A stretch of DNA of 64,000 nucleotides, from the NCBI RefSeq assembly GCF_004353915.1, contig NZ_SMRP01000017.1:1-64000 (forward strand), read 5' to 3'. A program made the position numbers and the translations under genes. The notes under the pieces were generated by a model, which had not been told where the DNA came from, did no database searches, and saw nothing but the letters and a program-made list of their open reading frames with translations. This document shows, piece after piece, positions 26,869-35,533 of the stretch. Source of the stretch: Paraburkholderia silviterrae (GTDB lineage: Bacteria > Pseudomonadota > Gammaproteobacteria > Burkholderiales > Burkholderiaceae). Position 1 is the stretch's first letter. Each line of letters opens with the position of its first letter.

Positions 26869-27720
26869 ATGCAGCACGTGACCCTCAACAATGGCATCGA
26901 AATGCCTGTCCTCGGCTACGGCGTCTTCCAGATACGCGACAGCGACGAATGCGAGCGCTGCGTGATCGACGCGATCGACGCCGGCTACCGCCACATCGAC
27001 ACCGCCGCGTCTTACATGAACGAGGACGCGGTCGGCAAGGGCATCAAAAAGAGCGGTGTGACGAGAGACGAGCTCTTCGTGACCACCAAGCTCTGGGTGC
27101 AAGATGCTGGCTACGAGCGCACTCAGCAAGCCATCGACAATTCACTGCGCCGCCTGCAGCTCGACTATGTCGACCTCTACCTGATTCATCAGCCCTACAA
27201 CGATGTGCATGGCGCCTGGCGGGCGATGGAAAATGCCCTCCGCCAAGGCAAGGTCCGTGCAATCGGCGTGAGCAACTTCTACCCTGATCGTTTAATGGAC
27301 ATCAAGGCGTTCAATGAAATTGCGCCAGCCGTCAATCAGGTAGAAGTCAACCCGTTCCATCAACAGCTCGAAAGCGCCGATTTCATGAAGGGCATCGGCG
27401 TTCAATGCGTGGCGTGGGCGCCGTTTGCCGAGGGCAAGAACAACCTCTTCCATAACGACGTCCTGCAGCAAATCGCCGGGAAGCACGGGAAATCCGTCGG
27501 CCAGGTGGTTCTGCGCTGGCTCGTTCAGCGCGGGATCGTGGCGCTGGCGAAGTCCGTGCGCAAGGAACGAATGATTGAAAACCTCGACGTTTTCGACTTC
27601 CAGCTCGATGAGTCAGATTTCGCCCTGATTGCCGGACTCGATACGAAGGAAAGCAGCTTCTTCTCGCATCAGGATCCGGGAATCGTCAAATGGATGAGCG
27701 AGAGGAAACTAGAGGCGTGA
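26869..27720 (+). CDS. Aldo-keto reductase, 2,5-diketo-gluconate-reductase type
   Basis: 283 residues. The start MQHVTLNNGIEMPVLGYGVF fits the AKR5 subgroup; catalytic residues appear in YRHIDTAASYMNEDAVGKGI (Asp, Tyr) and FVTTKLWV (Lys), with His in YLIHQPYNDV. The C-terminal VALAKSVRKERMIENL is the NADPH-binding loop. AGGAAAC precedes the ATG at 26869. It likely reduces small aldehydes or ketoaldehydes such as methylglyoxal-type compounds; the exact substrate is unknown. Confidence 0.93.
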   Translation: MQHVTLNNGIEMPVLGYGVFQIRDSDECERCVIDAIDAGYRHIDTAASYMNEDAVGKGIKKSGVTRDELFVTTKLWVQDAGYERTQQAIDNSLRRLQLDYVDLYLIHQPYNDVHGAWRAMENALRQGKVRAIGVSNFYPDRLMDIKAFNEIAPAVNQVEVNPFHQQLESADFMKGIGVQCVAWAPFAEGKNNLFHNDVLQQIAGKHGKSVGQVVLRWLVQRGIVALAKSVRKERMIENLDVFDFQLDESDFALIAGLDTKESSFFSHQDPGIVKWMSERKLEA

Positions 27721-27843
27721 GACCTCACCCGATGCGAACCTGTCGATTGCGGCGCCCTCGCCTTCATGATGTAGCCGCTCCTTAATCGAAAGCAGCCGTT
27801 GCTCGAATGAACGGCAGTTGAGCACTCCTGGCACCACGGCCGG

Positions 27844-28512
27844 TCAGCCTACGCGAGTCCCCTTGGGGCTTGCAGCTTTTTCCCGACGGCGCTGAACCGG
27901 CCATGCCTGCATGGCGATGTCTGCGATCGCCTTCAGCTTTTGCGGGCCAGCTCCGTCTCGTGCCTGGACGGCCATGCCGCGGGTCACGGCGCTGTAGTAG
28001 GCAGCCAGTGCGCTCACGTCGGTGTCCGAAGGTAAATCACCGTCTTCGACGCCCTTGCGCAACCGCTGCGCCATCATCTCTTCAGCGTTTGCACGGTGCT
28101 CGGCCATCGTCTCGCGAATAGACGCGAGTTCGGCGGCCAGGTGAGTGCCGGCCAGCGAGATCATGCAGCCCGATGGGTGGCTCTTTCGCGTGAATTCCAC
28201 GACGGTGGCATCGAGAAGCTTCTTGAATGCTTCTCGCGTGTCGGCCGTACCGAACAGTTCGCCAGCGAACCAGGCTCCGGACCAGCTCAGGTATGCGTCA
28301 GTCGCTTCCTTGTAGAGCTGCTCCTTGTTGCCGAACGAGTTATAGAAGCTCGAGGGGCTGATCCCCATGGCCTGGATCAACTGGTCGAAGGAGGTGCCTT
28401 CGTACCCCTGCTCCCAGAAGAGATTCATCGCCTGATTCAGCGCTACCGTACGATCAAAGGTCGAGGGCCTGCCGCGGCTGCGCCGGGGTTGCGTATCATT
28501 TTTTGTAGTCAT
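27844..28512 (-). CDS. TetR-family regulator
   Basis: 222 residues. The HTH spans NQAMNLFWEQGYEGTSFDQL through GISPSSFYNSFGNKEQLYKEA, the standard TetR N-terminal domain. The C-terminal ligand domain contains HPSGCMISLAGTHLA, as in regulators of reductases that sense electrophiles. An alternative ATG 21 bases upstream exists; GGAG lies very close to the chosen ATG. It is divergent from an MDR reductase gene, and a 13-bp direct repeat in the intergenic region is a candidate operator. Confidence 0.9.
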   Translation of the reverse strand: MTTKNDTQPRRSRGRPSTFDRTVALNQAMNLFWEQGYEGTSFDQLIQAMGISPSSFYNSFGNKEQLYKEATDAYLSWSGAWFAGELFGTADTREAFKKLLDATVVEFTRKSHPSGCMISLAGTHLAAELASIRETMAEHRANAEEMMAQRLRKGVEDGDLPSDTDVSALAAYYSAVTRGMAVQARDGAGPQKLKAIADIAMQAWPVQRRREKAASPKGTRVG

Positions 28513-28513
28513 G

Positions 28514-28585
28514 GCTCCAAAAATCATTGACATGCTGTAGTGACGACCCTATTCTGCCATAAAGGAGTGATCGCTCCAATAATCA
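28514..28585. promoter_or_regulatory. Direct-repeat operator candidate between tetR-type and MDR genes
   Basis: GCTCCAAAAATCA (28514-28526) and GCTCCAATAATCA (28573-28585) differ at one base and are 59 bp apart, within the divergent promoter region. The first copy abuts the regulator start codon. Binding by the TetR-type protein is inferred from position only. Confidence 0.4.
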
Positions 28586-28608
28586 AATCCTTGCAGAAGG
28601 AGTCTGCG

Positions 28609-29625
28609 ATGCAGCGAATTGTTCACACCAAACATGGCGAGCCCGCTGAGGTGCTCACGCTGGAAGCGTTTTCCGATGCCCCTCCTCTTGCGAGCGGAAC
28701 GGCGCTTGTGCGCGTGTCCGCCGCACCGGTTCATCCAGGCGATTTGCTGGGCGTCAGCGCTTCGCCCGCCTTCGGGTCGGCTCCCCTCATCTCGAAGGGA
28801 GGTCGCGTACCCGGCGTCGAAGGTGTTGGGGTGGTGGAAGCGCTGGCCGCTGACATCGACCCTTCACACCGGATTCAGGTCGGCACGCGTGTGGCCTTCT
28901 TTCCCGTCAACGGCGCCTGGAGCGCCAGCATCGCCGCGCCGATTCAGTCGCTGATACCTGTGCCCGATGAAGTGAGCGATGAGGTCGCGGCGCAGATGTT
29001 GGTCAACACGTTGACTGCACGCCTCGCGATGCGGGCTGGTCACAACGCGTTGCCTGAAGACAAGCGCGAAGATGTCACGGTTATTCAGACGGCTGCCAAT
29101 TCCGCCGTCGGAAAGCGGCTCACGCATATGCTCGTCGAAGCGGGCGTCAATCCGATCCTGCTCGTCGGCTCCGCGGCGAGCGCGCAAGCGCTCAAAGCAG
29201 CTCGCCCCAATCTTTCTGTCATCGTCACGGAGAACCCGGGCTGGAAGGACGAGCTTCGCGATGCACTTGCGAACAAGCCCGTCTACGTGGCGTTCGATGG
29301 CGTCGGCGGCGCGCTATTGCCCGACGTAGCGAGCTTCCTCGCTCGCGGTGGCACGATCGTTAGCTACGGTTCACTAGGCGGCGCGACGACGGACATTCGT
29401 TCCATCGCCCCTCGCGCGCTGACCATCAAGGGTGTGTCGTTGTTCAGCTGGCAATTCGAACCTGCAGCGGTGCGCGATGCAGACGTGGCGAAGGCGCTCG
29501 AGCTCGCACGCAACCACCCGAGCCTTTTCCCCGTAGCGCAGCGATATCAGGCGAGCGACTACCTGGGAGCGCTCGAACATACACACCGCAGGGGAAGGAC
29601 CGGCATGGTGCTGCTCGTGTTCTAG
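28609..29625 (+). CDS. Zinc-type alcohol dehydrogenase-like / quinone oxidoreductase (MDR)
   Basis: 338 residues of the medium-chain dehydrogenase/reductase superfamily. GroES-like part: RIVHTKHGEPAEVLTLEAF and VHPGDLLGVS. The cofactor domain has VIQTAANSAVGKRLTHMLVEAG instead of the usual GxGxxG, a pattern of the 2-enoyl-thioester-reductase/quinone-reductase branch. Structural zinc cysteines are missing, so it acts without zinc on enones or quinones, using NADPH. AAGGAG precedes the ATG at 28609. It is the first of three plus-strand redox genes, divergent from a TetR-type gene. Confidence 0.88.
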   Translation: MQRIVHTKHGEPAEVLTLEAFSDAPPLASGTALVRVSAAPVHPGDLLGVSASPAFGSAPLISKGGRVPGVEGVGVVEALAADIDPSHRIQVGTRVAFFPVNGAWSASIAAPIQSLIPVPDEVSDEVAAQMLVNTLTARLAMRAGHNALPEDKREDVTVIQTAANSAVGKRLTHMLVEAGVNPILLVGSAASAQALKAARPNLSVIVTENPGWKDELRDALANKPVYVAFDGVGGALLPDVASFLARGGTIVSYGSLGGATTDIRSIAPRALTIKGVSLFSWQFEPAAVRDADVAKALELARNHPSLFPVAQRYQASDYLGALEHTHRRGRTGMVLLVF

Positions 29626-29779
29626 CGCTACGCGTTCTGCGCAATGCGAGGCGCTCCTCGTCATGAATGGCGCCTTGGTAGCGCTCACCCCGGTTTTGCA
29701 AGATTTCGAAAAGCGCCCCGAGTGCTGAGGTATTGCCTCTGCGCTTTCGAGCTCAACATCTTTTGAAAGGACGTAAGCC

Positions 29780-30757
29780 ATGCGTGCTATCCAGAACACC
29801 GCTTTCGGCGACCCCGTCGAGACGCTAAAGCTCATTGACCTTCCGGAGCCGGCCAGCCCCGGCCCGGATGAAGTCCTGATCGCGATGGAGTATGCCCCCA
29901 TCAACGGCAATGACCTGGCCGTCATCACCAATCGTTTCGCCTACTCGACTCCACTGCCCTCGATCGTCGGCAACGAAGGCGTCGGGCGCGTTCTGCAGGT
30001 CGGCTCGAACGTCTCCAACGTGAAGGTCGGCGACCGCGTGTTGCCCCCTCTTTACGCGCTGACCTGGCGCGAGCGACTGACGATCCCGGCCAAGGGGCTG
30101 TTTGCGCTGCCTGTCAACGTCGATCCGCGTCAACTGGCCATGCTGCGCATCAATCCTCCCACGGCCGTACTTCTGCTCGGGCGCTTCGTTAACCTAAAGG
30201 AAGGCGACTGGGTCGTGCAAAACGCGGCTAACTCCGGCATCGGCCGCACGGTGATCGCGTTGGCGAAGAAGCGTGGCCTGCGAACCATCAACTTCGTACG
30301 TCGTCGGGAACTGGTCAAGGAACTGGAAGAAGCTGGTGGTGACGTCGTTCTCGTCGATGAGCCGGACGCCATCGACAAGGCCAGGACCGCGGCCGGTGCG
30401 GGCAACGTCCGTCTGGCCATCGATGGCCTGAGCGGTTCGGCTGCGGTGCGCCTGATCGACGTGCTGTCGCAAAACGGTACGCTGGTGAGCTATGCGTTCA
30501 CAAGCGGCGAGCTGGTTACGCCGCTCAAGGTCGTGGATCTGCATCTGCGCGGCATCGTCGTACGCGGCATATACATCGACCTTCCGGAATACCAGCCGTA
30601 CATCATGGACGCAATCAAGGAGTCTGCCGAACTGATGGCGCGCAGCGAGCTTGACCTGCCTGTGGCTGCCGTGTATCCGCTTGCGGATTACCAAAAGGCC
30701 GTCGTTCACGCAATCAAGGGTGGCAAGGTGCTGCTCGACCTGCGCTCATCGAATTGA
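29780..30757 (+). CDS. MDR-family reductase (2-enoyl thioester reductase-like)
   Basis: 325 residues, paralogous to the preceding gene product. PASPGPDEVLIAMEYAPING leads the GroES-like domain; WVVQNAANSGIGRTVIALAKK is the cofactor-binding segment of the ETR/quinone-reductase branch. No zinc ligands are evident. It follows its paralogue by about 150 bases and has its own AAAGGA ribosome site. It probably reduces activated C=C bonds with NADPH. Confidence 0.88.
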   Translation: MRAIQNTAFGDPVETLKLIDLPEPASPGPDEVLIAMEYAPINGNDLAVITNRFAYSTPLPSIVGNEGVGRVLQVGSNVSNVKVGDRVLPPLYALTWRERLTIPAKGLFALPVNVDPRQLAMLRINPPTAVLLLGRFVNLKEGDWVVQNAANSGIGRTVIALAKKRGLRTINFVRRRELVKELEEAGGDVVLVDEPDAIDKARTAAGAGNVRLAIDGLSGSAAVRLIDVLSQNGTLVSYAFTSGELVTPLKVVDLHLRGIVVRGIYIDLPEYQPYIMDAIKESAELMARSELDLPVAAVYPLADYQKAVVHAIKGGKVLLDLRSSN

Positions 30758-30776
30758 CCGAGCTGTTCTCCCGAGC

Positions 30777-30800
30777 GCCATGCTCCTGCACGAGCATGGC
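30777..30800 (+). terminator. Hairpin after the second MDR gene
   Basis: GCCATGCTC-CTGCAC-GAGCATGGC, a perfect 9-bp stem 20 nt after the stop codon. It is followed by TTAGTT rather than a long U tract, so it may only partly terminate before the next gene at 30834. Confidence 0.5.
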
Positions 30801-30833
30801 TTAGTTGACTCACATTGCCGCTGAGGTGTTGAA

Positions 30834-31433
30834 ATGAAGATTGGTTTTATTGGAGCCGGCGCTGTAGCACAGTCCATCGCCAGGAGCGCCGTTCAAGCAC
30901 GCCATGAGGTTGTCATGAGCGCACGTCGTGGGCCACAGGCTTTGGGCAATATCGTGGCCGGGCTCGGTCCGAACGCGTCGGCAGATACGGTCCAGGAGGT
31001 GGCGCGGCTCGAGCTGGTCATGCTCGCCGTTCCATGGCTTCAAGTCCCGTCGGCGCTGGATGGGCTGCCCAATTGGGCAGGTCGCATTTTGGTGGATACC
31101 ACCAACCCTTTTACGCAATATGAGCCTGAGCTGGTTCTGGCCGACCTGGGAGACACGGGTGCCAGCGAGGTCGTCGCGGCACACGCGCCGGGCGCGCGCG
31201 TCGTCAAGGCGTTCAATGCCATCCGCATGGAGCACTACGACAAGGGCCCGAAATTTCATGAGGGAAAGCGCGTCATCTTCGTCTCCGGTGACGACAAGGA
31301 CGCAAAGGCGGTGGTGATCGGTCTCGTCAAGGCGTTTGGCTACGCAGCAGTGGATCTTGGCGGCCTGGTTGCAGGCGGTCGCATGCAGCAACCCGGTGGC
31401 CCGATTGCTGGCCTCGACTGGGTCGTCGCATAG
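30834..31433 (+). CDS. NADPH-dependent F420-reductase-like protein
   Basis: 199 residues with a Rossmann domain at the very N-terminus (KIGFIGAGAVAQSIARSAVQARHEVVMSARR, GxGxxA type) and AVPWLQVPSALDGL, ILVDTTNPF and VVKAFNAIR blocks of the F420-dependent NADP reductase/YrrT-like family. Proteobacteria of this group generally lack F420, so the partner is probably NADP and another acceptor. It is co-directional with two MDR reductases and likely shares their physiological role. Confidence 0.85.
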   Translation: MKIGFIGAGAVAQSIARSAVQARHEVVMSARRGPQALGNIVAGLGPNASADTVQEVARLELVMLAVPWLQVPSALDGLPNWAGRILVDTTNPFTQYEPELVLADLGDTGASEVVAAHAPGARVVKAFNAIRMEHYDKGPKFHEGKRVIFVSGDDKDAKAVVIGLVKAFGYAAVDLGGLVAGGRMQQPGGPIAGLDWVVA

Positions 31434-31887
31434 GATTTCAAGGTATGCAAATCAATGTCGAACAGGCGATAGAAATTTGGGACGTAGAGGTGGGGGCCAC
31501 GCGCAAGCCACGTTTCAGTTGCGACCTGCGTGTTCAACAGCGCAGCGCTGCTCGTCGCCGTTCCGGTCTGAAGAGTGCCGAGCGGGTCGACAATGCAGGT
31601 TTTCTCGGTGCTGCCATGTCAACGTTGTAACGGCGGAACCGTCAAGGGAGGCAAAAAAGCTGCCGGCACAGGTAACGGCCGACGGTGGTCATATCGAGCT
31701 ACCGTCCTCGGTACTCGGCCGGTTGCGGGTTGAGCAGAGCAACAGAAACGCAAGCTAACAGACTGAGAGCACTGAATCGATGTTCCGAAACGTTCCAAGT
31801 CTGCAACTTCGGCGTGCCCCTGGTTGCATGGAATAATTCCATAGCGAATGCTCTTGGCCTCGGGGATTCTTGCCATCAATCAGTGCC
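31434..31887. other. Intergenic region, no gene supported
   Basis: About 450 bases at the left boundary of a gene-poor, lower-coding-density segment. Short frames on both strands lack ribosome sites. The flanking gene on the right resembles a transposase remnant, so part of this stretch may be decayed mobile DNA. Confidence 0.35.
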
Positions 31888-32286
31888 ATGGGCGCCAATG
31901 AGAAGACTAGCGGTCCGCCTTGGACCGATCGGCGAGCACTCGCCGCTGAACTTTTAGATGCGGGACACAGCGTTAAGACCATCGCGCAGCAGCTTGGGCT
32001 TAGCCCGGCCACAGCAAGGCGATACCATACGATCTTCAAGTCCGGCGGCAAGAGCGCATTGATGCACATTGGTGATGTCGGAAGGCGTAGAAGACTCTCA
32101 TCCGAAGGCCTGAGTTGGCTCGTAGCCGCGATTAAGCACTCTCCAACGATCCACGGATTTTCAAGCTCGCGCTGGACCAATGAGGCAGTGGGCGAGCTCA
32201 TTGAGCGTCACTTTCAAGTCCGGTATTCGCGTTCCCATATCAATGCCCTGATACGCGAGCTCGGATTGCGGGACCGTGTGCATTGA
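31888..32286 (+). CDS. Orphan IS630-type helix-turn-helix protein
   Basis: About 132 residues. Two DNA-binding helical modules occur: RRALAAELLDAGHSVKTIAQ through LGLSPATARRYHTIF, and RWTNEAVGELIERHFQVRYSRSHINALIRELGL. This tandem arrangement is the N-terminal half of IS630/Tc1-family transposases. The catalytic DDE half is absent: a stop follows directly and the downstream sequence does not resemble it. It is either a transposase remnant or a retained DNA-binding protein. A TTG 18 bases upstream is an alternative start. No terminal inverted repeats were found around it. Confidence 0.65.
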   Translation: MGANEKTSGPPWTDRRALAAELLDAGHSVKTIAQQLGLSPATARRYHTIFKSGGKSALMHIGDVGRRRRLSSEGLSWLVAAIKHSPTIHGFSSSRWTNEAVGELIERHFQVRYSRSHINALIRELGLRDRVH

Positions 32287-32539
32287 GCTGCCAAGAAGGG
32301 CGATAGGAAAACGCTCACCGAGGATTGCCAATGAACTCTTCGAAAATGTCCATATTCGGCCACAAGCCGCCGTTCGAGCGGACCGTTGTGAGGACACTCA
32401 AAGGTCTGCTTCACCCCGCACAGCGACATTCGCGAGGCCAGGTGACTGCAGCACGTCAACCGCCGAGCCGCACGCGAGAGATGCACGAGTCCTGCTCCGA
32501 AGAACGGCGCCATTCTTGGCCAGTTACCGGTCAAGGTGC

Positions 32540-34099
32540 TTACGGATTTCCACGGAGTTTGAGCAATGCGGCCTGATCGCGCCGCACGCTTTGCACCAGC
32601 GGCTGGAGAGCAGCTTTCGCGGCGGCGTCGTTCAAACGATTCTCGTCAACCACGCTCGCCGTCAACTGCAGAACCTTTGAGATGTCGCCAAAGTAGGCAA
32701 GGAGATTCGTTCGCAGTTTCCACTCGGGAGAATCGTACGGCACCTGCACCGCGACAATCAAACCATAAAGCTTCCCACATTCAGGCAGCAGCGTAGCGCG
32801 AATCCGGTCGGCAAGCGCTGCACGGTCATCGGCCGTTAGGGGCGTGCGCGACAACGCTTGTGAGAAGGCTTTCAAGTCGGAAGAAAAACGCAGTTCGAGC
32901 GCGTTCGACTCGCGCGTCACCATGGCGAATTGCAGTAATTCCTGACGGTCCGGCCGCGTTGCCAGCACTGCGAGCACCCACGTCAATCCGACTGCGAGCC
33001 CACACGCAAAAATCATCGCGGTACCCAGTGCCATCGTTCGTTGCAAGCGCGACTCGCGTGATGCCTCAGTTGGTGGTGCGAGCAGGAGGCCGAGCACAAA
33101 CCCACCGAGCAATCCACCAAGGTGGGCACCGCTGTCTATCCCGTGATGCGTAAAGCCGTATATCAGGTTGTAAACAATGAACACCGCCGTGAACCTGGAG
33201 TGCTGCAGGACAAAGACGCGCGGTACGGTGCCCGAATACCGCACGAGGTATGCAAGTATTGCGCCAAGTACGCCGAATATTGCACCGGAGGCGCCCGCAC
33301 TGTGAATGCCTGGATGCCACAGGAGGCTCGCCTGGCTTCCGGTCAGTCCCGCGAATACATAGACCGCGAGAAATCGTCCACTGCCGTAGAGTCGCTCGGC
33401 GAGGCGTCCGCATTGGGCGAGCACAATCATGTTCCAAACGATGTGCCACAACCCTAGATGAACGAACATTGCGGTAAGGAGCCGCCACCACTGGCCGCCC
33501 TGCGTATACGGCCCAAAGTTGCTGCCCGCCGTAATCAGGACGTCTGGCTTGATGTGCAAAAGCTGTGCGCTTCGCGTTGCCGTCACGGCGAATACCAACG
33601 AGGTAATTGCTATGATCGTCCAGGTAGCCCACGTATGCGGAGCGCGCCTGTCGATGCTTTTGAGGAAAATCTGCCGTTCGCGAGCTTCAGTGGCATACGT
33701 GCGCGTAGTCTGATCCGGCAATGCCGTCACGAGCAACGCAGCATCGGAGCGATTGCGAGTTCGAAGAATGACGGGTTCCAGTTCGCCTGGTCCATTCAAA
33801 AGGTCGAACTGCACGATCCGCCCTTCGGCCCTAACGTTGTAGATATCTGTACGCCTCAACGTCAATTCATGGCGAAGCGCAGATCGCAGCAAGCGGGCGA
33901 CCGCGGTATTGATTGTAACAACGTCATCAGTTACGCGAATCTCGCCCTTGCTTTCAAACGATCTTGCGCGTACGACGCCCCAGCCCTTTCGCAGGCGAGA
34001 ACCCAGTGCTACTGGCTGGATCAGGCGGACCGTAGAATGGCTAGCCGCCTCTTGCGGTCGGACCTCGACGAATTCCCCGTTCGGCTCTATGTGGCTCAT
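32540..34099 (-). CDS. Rhomboid intramembrane serine protease with extra N- and C-terminal domains
   Basis: 519 residues. Residues 35-130 look like a PH-like beta domain (GEIRVTDDVVTI, RTDIYNVRAEGRIVQFDLL). The rhomboid core spans about 155-340: H214/H219/N223 in VHLGLWHIVWNM, the nucleophile Ser271 in GASGAIFG, and the catalytic His326 in HHGIDSGAHLGGLLGG. An additional membrane helix lies near 355-375, followed by a roughly 140-residue helical soluble tail. All catalytic residues are present, so it should cleave membrane proteins near the lipid bilayer. The combination of flanking domains is unusual. It sits in a gene-poor region downstream of a lipoprotein gene on the same strand. Confidence 0.88.
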   Translation of the reverse strand: MSHIEPNGEFVEVRPQEAASHSTVRLIQPVALGSRLRKGWGVVRARSFESKGEIRVTDDVVTINTAVARLLRSALRHELTLRRTDIYNVRAEGRIVQFDLLNGPGELEPVILRTRNRSDAALLVTALPDQTTRTYATEARERQIFLKSIDRRAPHTWATWTIIAITSLVFAVTATRSAQLLHIKPDVLITAGSNFGPYTQGGQWWRLLTAMFVHLGLWHIVWNMIVLAQCGRLAERLYGSGRFLAVYVFAGLTGSQASLLWHPGIHSAGASGAIFGVLGAILAYLVRYSGTVPRVFVLQHSRFTAVFIVYNLIYGFTHHGIDSGAHLGGLLGGFVLGLLLAPPTEASRESRLQRTMALGTAMIFACGLAVGLTWVLAVLATRPDRQELLQFAMVTRESNALELRFSSDLKAFSQALSRTPLTADDRAALADRIRATLLPECGKLYGLIVAVQVPYDSPEWKLRTNLLAYFGDISKVLQLTASVVDENRLNDAAAKAALQPLVQSVRRDQAALLKLRGNP

Positions 34100-34574
34100 G
34101 ATTGGCTCGTAATGTTCACCATACGCAACTCGTAGGGCGCGGGTCGTTGCTTTCTTGATTCCGTTGGGAGGGCATGCCGCGAAATTTCAAAACATACGCT
34201 GACCAAGGTTTTTCCTTGCTTTGCGCTTTCGGCTGCGTGACAACTATGTCTTACGATTCCTGATGGCGCAGTAGATACCGTCTGTGTGTTGTCGTTCGGT
34301 ACGCCAACACACAAAATCCGAAATATGTGCACCGACTTTCTCAAATGCCGCACGGCCGAAGCGGAGCCCTCATTCCTGTTTTTTTGAGTGGTTAAAAATG
34401 CGCAAACGTGAAGCGATGCTGACTTGTGTTTAAGAGCGGGCGCGGAGCAGGCTGGATAGGAAGTCGCGACATATTGGCATGCGGCCAGACATGATTTCAA
34501 TGACGGTCGCACTCTGGAAACTGACGCAGGAGTTACCGGCGCTATTCGGCCTTGGCCGACGGTAACGGCACGGA
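34100..34574. other. Intergenic region, no gene supported
   Basis: About 475 bases between the lipoprotein gene and the rhomboid gene, both on the minus strand. It appears AT-richer than its surroundings. A minus-strand frame spans it, but it is Arg/Ser/Cys-rich and has no ribosome site. The rhomboid promoter probably lies here. Confidence 0.35.
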
Positions 34575-35186
34575 TCAACGAACGACGCTTTCCGGAGTCA
34601 TTACGTGTACGGTACGCAAGCGGCTTGCGATTGTGTTTCCCATCTCGCGCCCGCATGATTCGACCCTGGCCTCCGTCGTTATCAGGCCTGCCAGGCAGGT
34701 AGGCCCCGACAACTGCACGCGATACACAGCCCTGGAAGTGATCTGAGTCTGAAATTTTCCCGGATCGGATGCGGCGTCGATGGTCCTTACGGAAACGTTG
34801 GTGATGTCGACTTGCCAGACGGCTTCAATTGGTCGCCCACGGGTCGAAGTGACTGAGACAGTGTGCAGCCGCATGATCTGGCTGGGCTTGGTCGAGATGA
34901 CCGCCTTCGCGATCTCGTCCTGCAATTGCATTGCATCCGTCGTGACAAGCGAGACCGGGATGCTTCCCGCACTGTCTCGCAGCGTCTCTCCCATTGCGTT
35001 GATGTATAGCCGACCGTAATGACCGAATTGCGCGTTCGAGAACGCTGAGCCGTCGACAGCAATCAAAAGGCTCCGCACTTTGGCAACTTCTCCTGGTGCT
35101 CTGCTTTCTTGCAGAATTTCCGGCTGCGCACAACCTGCGATCAGTATTGCGGCGACTGATACTGCAAACAGTTTTGCGTGTTTCAT
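34575..35186 (-). CDS. Hypothetical lipoprotein
   Basis: 203 residues. A type II signal peptide (MKHAKLFAVSVAAILIAGCAQ) has an IAGC lipobox with the lipidated Cys at residue 19. The mature protein has no recognised domain; it shows mixed alpha/beta character with RSLLIAVDGSAF, AVWQVDITNVSV and a Cys pair near the C-terminus (TCLAG and ESCGRE). The ATG at 35186 was chosen because it starts the signal peptide. It is probably anchored in the outer membrane. It lies upstream of the rhomboid gene on the same strand and opposite to the recombinase gene. Confidence 0.75.
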   Translation of the reverse strand: MKHAKLFAVSVAAILIAGCAQPEILQESRAPGEVAKVRSLLIAVDGSAFSNAQFGHYGRLYINAMGETLRDSAGSIPVSLVTTDAMQLQDEIAKAVISTKPSQIMRLHTVSVTSTRGRPIEAVWQVDITNVSVRTIDAASDPGKFQTQITSRAVYRVQLSGPTCLAGLITTEARVESCGREMGNTIASRLRTVHVMTPESVVR

Positions 35187-35331
35187 GTGATTGACTCTAT
35201 CGAAATCGAATGAAATGCGCGTGCCGTGCGGCGTGATGAGGAGCCCGCCCCCAACGAGCCCCCCGGAGCGGAACCTCAAATTGATTACGGCAATGTGGCT
35301 GGAAACTTGAAGACACCAAATTGACGTCTCC

Positions 35332-35353
35332 GGCAGCTACTTCAGTAGCTGCC
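35332..35353. repeat. Perfect inverted repeat upstream of the recombinase
   Basis: GGCAGCTACT and AGTAGCTGCC are exact 10-bp arms around two bases. It could be a terminator stem, operator or recombination site. No T tract follows. Confidence 0.5.
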
Positions 35354-35471
35354 CCTTGTACCGCCTCTCCGTGCAAAGGACGAAAGGCAGCGGTCGACCC
35401 GGCAAGGATGGTTGTCGGCTAGACAGTGGAAGCTGCCGCTGGGGTCGCGATGCTCCAATTGACCGGTTCGG

Positions 35472-35495
35472 GTCGGGCAGCGACCACTGCCCGAC
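35472..35495. repeat. Perfect inverted repeat in the recombinase leader
   Basis: GTCGGGCAG and CTGCCCGAC, exact 9-bp arms with a six-base loop, about 40 nt before the recombinase start codon. It would form a stable stem in the mRNA leader. Confidence 0.5.
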
Positions 35496-35504
35496 GACAC
35501 ACTG

Positions 35505-35530
35505 GATCTCCCTTCAATTGGAAGGAGATC
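35505..35530 (+). promoter_or_regulatory. Hairpin sequestering the recombinase ribosome-binding site
   Basis: GATCTCCCTTC pairs with GAAGGAGATC across a five-base loop with one bulged base. The right arm contains the AAGGAG ribosome site, three bases before the ATG. In the mRNA this stem would hide the site, giving low basal translation, as known for several transposase mRNAs. Function is inferred from pairing. Confidence 0.55.
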
Positions 35531-35533
35531 GTC

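Larger units (their letters stand above)
35187..35533. other. Divergent intergenic region rich in inverted repeats
   Basis: About 350 bases between the lipoprotein and recombinase genes. It contains GGCAGCTACT-TC-AGTAGCTGCC (35332-35353), GTCGGGCAG-CGACCA-CTGCCCGAC (35472-35495) and a hairpin that covers the recombinase ribosome site (35505-35530). It contains both promoters and possibly recombinase target sequences. Confidence 0.5.

Noticed and set aside
34096..34656. Minus-strand frame of 186 codons between the rhomboid and lipoprotein genes
   Set aside because: Overlaps both neighbours in another frame, lacks a ribosome site, and its sequence is Arg/Ser/Cys-rich without secondary-structure pattern.
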